A stretch of DNA of 8,326 nt. It comes from Dehalococcoidia bacterium. GTDB lineage: Bacteria; Chloroflexota; Dehalococcoidia; UBA6926. Where the stretch lies: assembly GCA_012271225.1 (NCBI GenBank), contig JAAXGS010000118.1, forward strand, positions 1 to 8,326, read 5' to 3'. A model generated the notes under the pieces. It was not told where the DNA came from and made no database searches. It was given only the letters and a program-made list of their open reading frames with translations. Of the stretch, positions 5,469 to 8,326 are shown one piece after another (position 1 is the first letter of the stretch; every line of letters begins with the position of its first letter). The position numbers were made by a program, and so were the translations under genes.

Positions 5469-5711
5469 CTACGCGGTAATTCCCTGCCGTCGAAAGAGCT
5501 TGGCAACGGCGTCGCTTGGCCGGGCGCCCTTGCCCAACCACGCCCGCGCCTTCTCCTGGTCAACGTGCAGAGACTCCGGGCCTGTGCGGGGGTTATAGTG
5601 CCCGATGATGTCGACAAATGCGCCGTCGCGCGGCGCGCGCTGATCTGCCACAACCACGCGATAGTGCGGTTGCTTGCGGAAACCCTTACGGGTGAGACGG
5701 ATGCGCAGCAA
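5469..5711 (-). CDS. rpsP: Ribosomal protein S16
   Basis: S16 is a structural protein of the 30S subunit needed early in its assembly. The 80 residues fit the family. The signature opening MLRIRLTRKGFRKQPHYRVV (1-20) is followed by ADQRAPRDGAFVDIIGHYNP and, near the end, LGKGARPSDAVAKLFRRQG. Translation starts at a TTG (5711-5709): the next codon is the conserved Leu, an in-frame stop lies upstream without an ATG or GTG between, and GGGGA at 5720-5716 can serve as Shine-Dalgarno with four bases of spacing. It is the first gene of the leftward block. A TTG start and a small palindrome just ahead (CCGGTTACCGG, 5719-5729) could restrain or regulate expression, but that is speculation. Confidence 0.96.
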   Translation of the reverse strand: MLRIRLTRKGFRKQPHYRVVVADQRAPRDGAFVDIIGHYNPRTGPESLHVDQEKARAWLGKGARPSDAVAKLFRRQGITA

Positions 5712-5718
5712 ATGGTCC

Positions 5719-5729
5719 CCGGTTACCGG
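5719..5729. repeat. Short palindrome at the rpsP ribosome-binding site
   Basis: CCGGT-T-ACCGG is a perfect 5-base inverted repeat around one central base. It overlaps the GGGGA thought to be the rpsP Shine-Dalgarno. It could be a protein-binding site or a weak translational element. It is short enough to arise by chance in high-GC DNA. Confidence 0.3.
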
Positions 5730-5753
5730 TTTTTCCTGTGAGGAAGATACCCC

Positions 5754-5782
5754 TTGTCCATCAGTCTACACCATACTATAGA
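5754..5782 (+). promoter_or_regulatory. Weak plus-strand promoter candidate in the divergent region
   Basis: TTGTCC (5754-5759) and TATAGA (5777-5782) are separated by 17 bases, each matching four of six consensus positions. It would yield a long leader of about 190 bases before ccmE. It overlaps the minus-strand candidate, so only one of the two may be real. Confidence 0.2.
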
Positions 5783-5793
5783 CCTCGGGTCAA
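5763..5793 (-). promoter_or_regulatory. Candidate promoter for the rpsP-khpA-rimM block
   Basis: On the minus strand an AT-rich patch holds TTGACC (5793-5788), then TATAGT (5780-5775, five of six to the -10 consensus) and TAGACT (5768-5763). TTGACC to TAGACT has a long 19-base spacer, and TATAGT lacks a well-placed -35, so the exact pairing is unclear. The patch stands out from the GC-rich surroundings and is in the right place, giving a leader of about 50 bases before rpsP. Confidence 0.35.
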
Positions 5794-5799
5794 ATGACC
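5788..5799. repeat. Inverted repeat, candidate operator between the divergent blocks
   Basis: GGTCA-AA-TGACC is a perfect 5-base inverted repeat with a 2-base centre. It overlaps the minus-strand TTGACC and lies just downstream of the weak plus-strand -10. The size and position fit a dimeric repressor site, but no regulator gene is nearby and no family can be assigned. Confidence 0.3.
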
Positions 5800-5811
5800 G
5801 GATGTCCACGT

Positions 5812-5825
5812 TTCCGTTCACGGAA
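5812..5825. repeat. Small hairpin TTCCG-TTCA-CGGAA
   Basis: A 5-base inverted repeat with a 4-base loop lies 13 bases beyond the GGTCA palindrome. A second stem, CCTCGC/GCGAGG, lies at 5852-5857 and 5870-5875 with a 12-base loop. Neither is followed by a T-run. They may belong to a leader RNA or be chance. Confidence 0.2.
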
Positions 5826-5885
5826 CCGCGCTCAGACCTGGCAGGCAGCAGCCTCGCGCGGATGCGGGGGCGAGGAACGGAATCG

Positions 5886-5914
5886 TTGACGCGGAATGCG
5901 CGGCTCCCTACGAT
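5886..5914 (+). promoter_or_regulatory. Candidate sigma-70-type promoter for ccmE-ccmF
   Basis: TTGACG (5886-5891, five of six) and TACGAT (5909-5914, four of six) have the ideal 17-base spacer. Transcription would start near 5921, leaving a leader of about 60 bases before the ccmE TTG start. It is the better of the two plus-strand candidates in this 269-base intergenic stretch. Confidence 0.45.
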
Positions 5915-5980
5915 TGGAGAACGCAGCATCGGCGCCGCGTGCGCCAACAGTGACTGATCGCTTCACCCACAGAGGCGTCA

Positions 5981-6454
5981 TTGGCAGAGCAGCATTCCCC
6001 GTTTGATGAACCGGATGATAACCGGCGCGGGCGGTTTAACATCCGCCTGATCATTGGCATCGGCGTCGTCGCGCTCGTCGTGGCGTACCTGATCTTTCTG
6101 TCGCTGGACGCCGCCACCGCGGCCTATATGAATGTGGATGAACTGGCCGCGGCGACCGACATCACCGAGGATCGCCGCCTGCGCATCGGCGGAACCGTGA
6201 CGGCGGGCTCCATCGTCCGCGGAGAGGACCTTGCCCTTGAGTTCTCCGTCCACGGTGACGCATCCACCATACCCGTGATGTATCAGGGAGCGCCGCCGGA
6301 CATCTTCGGGGATAACGCGATCGTCTTCGTTGAGGGGTACTACACTCCGGGGGGCGCGTTTGTCGCCGACGTTCTCCTGACACGCCATCCCGACACGATG
6401 GAGCCGCTGCCCGCCAACGCGACGGCGCCGGATTACAGCCCAACCTACGGGTAA
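5981..6454 (+). CDS. ccmE: CcmE, cytochrome c-type biogenesis heme chaperone
   Basis: CcmE takes heme from CcmABCD and hands it to CcmF in System I cytochrome c maturation, outside the cytoplasmic membrane. The 157-residue protein has a short charged cytoplasmic N-terminus (1-20), one membrane anchor (about 21-41, IRLIIGIGVVALVVAYLIFL) and then the OB-fold domain. Family blocks are RLRIGGTVTAGSIVRGEDLA (66-85), PVMYQGAPPDIFGDN and FVADVLLTRHPDTMEPLP. The heme-attaching His is His136, but the usual HxxxY is HPDTM, with Met140 where Tyr is normal. The start is a TTG at 5981, since AGAGG (5971-5975) sits five bases ahead and no ATG occurs before mid-protein. The Pro/Tyr-rich tail is flexible. 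It is followed after 18 bases by ccmF. Confidence 0.93.
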   Translation: MAEQHSPFDEPDDNRRGRFNIRLIIGIGVVALVVAYLIFLSLDAATAAYMNVDELAAATDITEDRRLRIGGTVTAGSIVRGEDLALEFSVHGDASTIPVMYQGAPPDIFGDNAIVFVEGYYTPGGAFVADVLLTRHPDTMEPLPANATAPDYSPTYG

Positions 6455-6472
6455 ACGGGGAACCTGACATCC

Positions 6473-8326
6473 ATGACACTGTCTGACGCCGGATACATCG
6501 CGCTGATCCTTGCGTTGGGCGCGGCCCTCTACGGCAGCGCGGCATCCGTGCTTGGCGCGCGGCTTGGCATCGCGCCGCTGACAGCGAGCAGCCGCAATGC
6601 GACATACGTGGTCGCGCTGCTGCTGGCAATGACCGCGGCCATTCTGGTCTATTCATTCGTCACGCGCGACTTTGGCCTGCGATATGTGACTCTTCATTCC
6701 AGCACGGCCATGCCCTGGTACTACACGCTGTCCGCCTTCTACGCGGGGCAGGAGGGCTCACTGCTGTATTGGTCCACGCTCCTTGCGGCCTTCGGCAGCG
6801 CGACGGTCCACTTCATGCGCCGCCGCTATGCGGCATTGATGGGCTACGCGAACGGCGTCGTGCTCGCGAGCCTGTCGTTCTTCCTCATCGTCCTTGTGTT
6901 TTTCACCAATCCAATGGCGCGGCTCCCCGCCACCATGCCGGACGGGGCCGGACTGAACCCGCTGCTCCAGGACCCGGGGATGCTTGTGCACCCCCCCATG
7001 CTGCTGGCGGGGTACATGAGCTGGACGATTCCTTTTGCCATCGCCATCGCGGCCCTCGCGACGGGCCGGGTGGGAGTTGAGTGGACGCGCGCGCTGCGCG
7101 TGCCAACCCTCATCGCCTGGAGCATTCAGTCCGCCGGTCTCATCCTGGGCGGCTGGTGGGCGTATCGAGTTCTGGGCTGGGGCGGGTACTGGGGCTGGGA
7201 CCCGGTGGAGAACGTGGCGCTCCTGCCGTGGCTGACCGGCACGGCTTTTCTGCACTCAGTCATGGTTGTTGAGCGCAGGGGCAAGCTCAAGGTGTGGACG
7301 TTGAGCCTGATCCTTGCGACGTATCTGCTTGCGATCTTCGGCACATTCATTGTCCGCAGCGGCATCCTGAGTTCTGTTCACAACTTTGCGGAATCGGACG
7401 TTGGGGGACTGTTCCTGGCCTATTTCGCCCTTGCCGCGGCGCTCCCCCTCGCCCTGATCGTCTGGCGGCTGCCGCGCATACGCGACGAGGAGGGGTTTGA
7501 GTCCGTCCTGTCACGCGAGTCCGGATTTCTGTTCAACAACCTCCTGCTGGTCAGCATTGCATTCGCCACGTTCTGGGGCACCGTCTATCCGATGGTGTCC
7601 GAGGCTCTGGGGAATCAGCGGCTCACCGTTGGCGCGCCCTTCTATCTGAAGGTCAACGGGCCCCTCTTTCTCGTTCTTGTGCTTCTCATGGGGGTCGGGC
7701 CGCTCCTGGCGTGGCGCGCCTCATCCGGCCGCGCGATGTGGCGCAATCTGCGCGCGCCGGCGGCAATCGGTCTTGTCACCGCGCTTGTCCTTGTTTCACT
7801 GCTGCAGGACGTCATCGCCCCCATGGCCTTTGGCGCGTGCGCTTTTGTGCTGGCGACGGTGGCGCAGGAGTACGCGCGCGGAATACGGACGCGGCGCGCC
7901 ACAACGCGGGAGACGATTCCCGCGGCGATGTCCGGCCTCGTTTCCCGTGACCGCCGCCGCTACGGCGGCTACCTTGTTCACGTCGCCATCGTGATTCTCG
8001 GCATCGGACTCATCAGCTCGACAGCCCTGCAATCGGCGACGGAGGTCAACCTGCTCCGCGACGAGTCCACAACCATCGGCGACTACCGCATCACGTACCT
8101 GGGCACGGCGATATTTCAGGAGCCGAACCGACAGGTCATCGGATCGCGCCTGCTGATTGAGGAGAACGGGACTCCGGTGGGGGAGTTGCTCCCCGTGACG
8201 CAGATCTACCCGGGCTTCGAGACGCAGCCGACGAATCGCGTTGCCGTGCGGTCGACGTGGCGGCATGACCTCTACGTCTTCCAGGCCGGATATGACGAGA
8301 GTTCCGCCACGTTCGCCATCTTCATC
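6473..8326 (+). CDS. ccmF: CcmF, heme lyase subunit of System I cytochrome c maturation (C-terminus cut by window edge)
   Basis: CcmF, with CcmH, attaches heme to CXXCH motifs of apocytochromes at the outer membrane face. The frame stays open to the last base, giving 618 residues of an expected 640-670. It is strongly hydrophobic with many membrane helices. The WWD signature reads GGWWAYRVLGWGGYWGWDPV (226-245), followed by ENVALLPWL. The four conserved His are present: His173 (LVHPPMLLAGY), His261 (FLHSVMV), His303 (SGILSSVHNFA) and His503 (YGGYLVHVAIV). WGTVYPM (368-374) and a periplasmic C-terminal part (GDYRITYLG, then TWRHDLYVFQAGY) also match. The ATG at 6473 is 18 bases after ccmE, with GGGG at 6457-6460 as a distant Shine-Dalgarno. 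No ccmG or ccmH is visible; they may follow. Confidence 0.97.
   Translation, partial: MTLSDAGYIALILALGAALYGSAASVLGARLGIAPLTASSRNATYVVALLLAMTAAILVYSFVTRDFGLRYVTLHSSTAMPWYYTLSAFYAGQEGSLLYWSTLLAAFGSATVHFMRRRYAALMGYANGVVLASLSFFLIVLVFFTNPMARLPATMPDGAGLNPLLQDPGMLVHPPMLLAGYMSWTIPFAIAIAALATGRVGVEWTRALRVPTLIAWSIQSAGLILGGWWAYRVLGWGGYWGWDPVENVALLPWLTGTAFLHSVMVVERRGKLKVWTLSLILATYLLAIFGTFIVRSGILSSVHNFAESDVGGLFLAYFALAAALPLALIVWRLPRIRDEEGFESVLSRESGFLFNNLLLVSIAFATFWGTVYPMVSEALGNQRLTVGAPFYLKVNGPLFLVLVLLMGVGPLLAWRASSGRAMWRNLRAPAAIGLVTALVLVSLLQDVIAPMAFGACAFVLATVAQEYARGIRTRRATTRETIPAAMSGLVSRDRRRYGGYLVHVAIVILGIGLISSTALQSATEVNLLRDESTTIGDYRITYLGTAIFQEPNRQVIGSRLLIEENGTPVGELLPVTQIYPGFETQPTNRVAVRSTWRHDLYVFQAGYDESSATFAIFI

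Noticed and set aside
5852..5875. CCTCGC/GCGAGG stem as a terminator
   Set aside because: It has no T-run on either side and a 12-base loop, and it lies between divergent starts, where a terminator is not expected.
5723..5947. Minus-strand 74-codon frame upstream of rpsP
   Set aside because: It covers the likely rpsP promoter and looks random in composition. I see no supporting start signals.
5754..5957. Plus-strand 67-codon frame in the divergent gap
   Set aside because: It would need a TTG start with no Shine-Dalgarno, matches no family I know and overlaps promoter-like sequence.
6758..7255. Minus-strand 165-codon frame inside ccmF
   Set aside because: It is opposite the conserved WWD-containing part of ccmF and is a shadow frame.
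1..8326. CRISPR array, tRNA, rRNA or insertion sequence
   Set aside because: I saw no spaced direct repeats, no cloverleaf pattern, no transposase motifs and no long terminal inverted repeats anywhere in the window.

Overview
The window is a high-GC bacterial chromosome segment with two divergent gene blocks. A leftward block fills positions 1-5711 (minus strand) and a rightward block runs from 5981 to the end (plus strand). They are separated by a 269-base region that must hold the promoters for both. The gene set, frequent GTG and TTG starts, and CcmE/CcmF alongside an acyl-CoA dehydrogenase would fit a member of Chloroflexota (Dehalococcoidia or SAR202-like). That placement is inference from gene content only and is not secure.

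Leftward block, in transcription order. It opens with rpsP (ribosomal protein S16), khpA (small KH-domain RNA-binding protein) and rimM (16S rRNA/30S maturation factor), which is the start of the classical rpsP-KH-rimM-trmD-rplS cluster. trmD and rplS are not next. Instead come yebC (TACO1/PmpR-type translation or transcription factor) and ruvC (Holliday-junction resolvase), then an acyl-CoA dehydrogenase, a small helical TPR-like protein in a clearly lower-GC patch, ruvA (Holliday-junction binding), a five-helix membrane protein overlapping the end of ruvA, and finally the first 48 codons of uvrB, which runs off the left edge. The themes are translation/ribosome assembly followed by DNA recombination and excision repair, with two unrelated genes wedged between ruvC and ruvA. 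ruvB is not in the window.

Rightward block: ccmE (heme chaperone) and ccmF (heme lyase core, missing only its last residues at the window edge), two parts of the System I cytochrome c maturation pathway. CcmE carries heme on the outer face of the membrane, and CcmF transfers it to apocytochrome c. This implies that the organism makes c-type cytochromes and respires.

The oddest points are an in-frame TGA at a probable Trp codon in the low-GC TPR-like gene, with 20 further sensible codons before the next stop; CcmE with HxxxM in place of HxxxY; an Arg/Pro-rich tail on RimM; an acyl-CoA dehydrogenase whose usual C-terminal GGTSEI-like motif is replaced; and a possible switchable RNA structure plus a possible leaderless promoter in front of yebC. 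Nothing here looks like a wholly new defence, mobile or CRISPR system.
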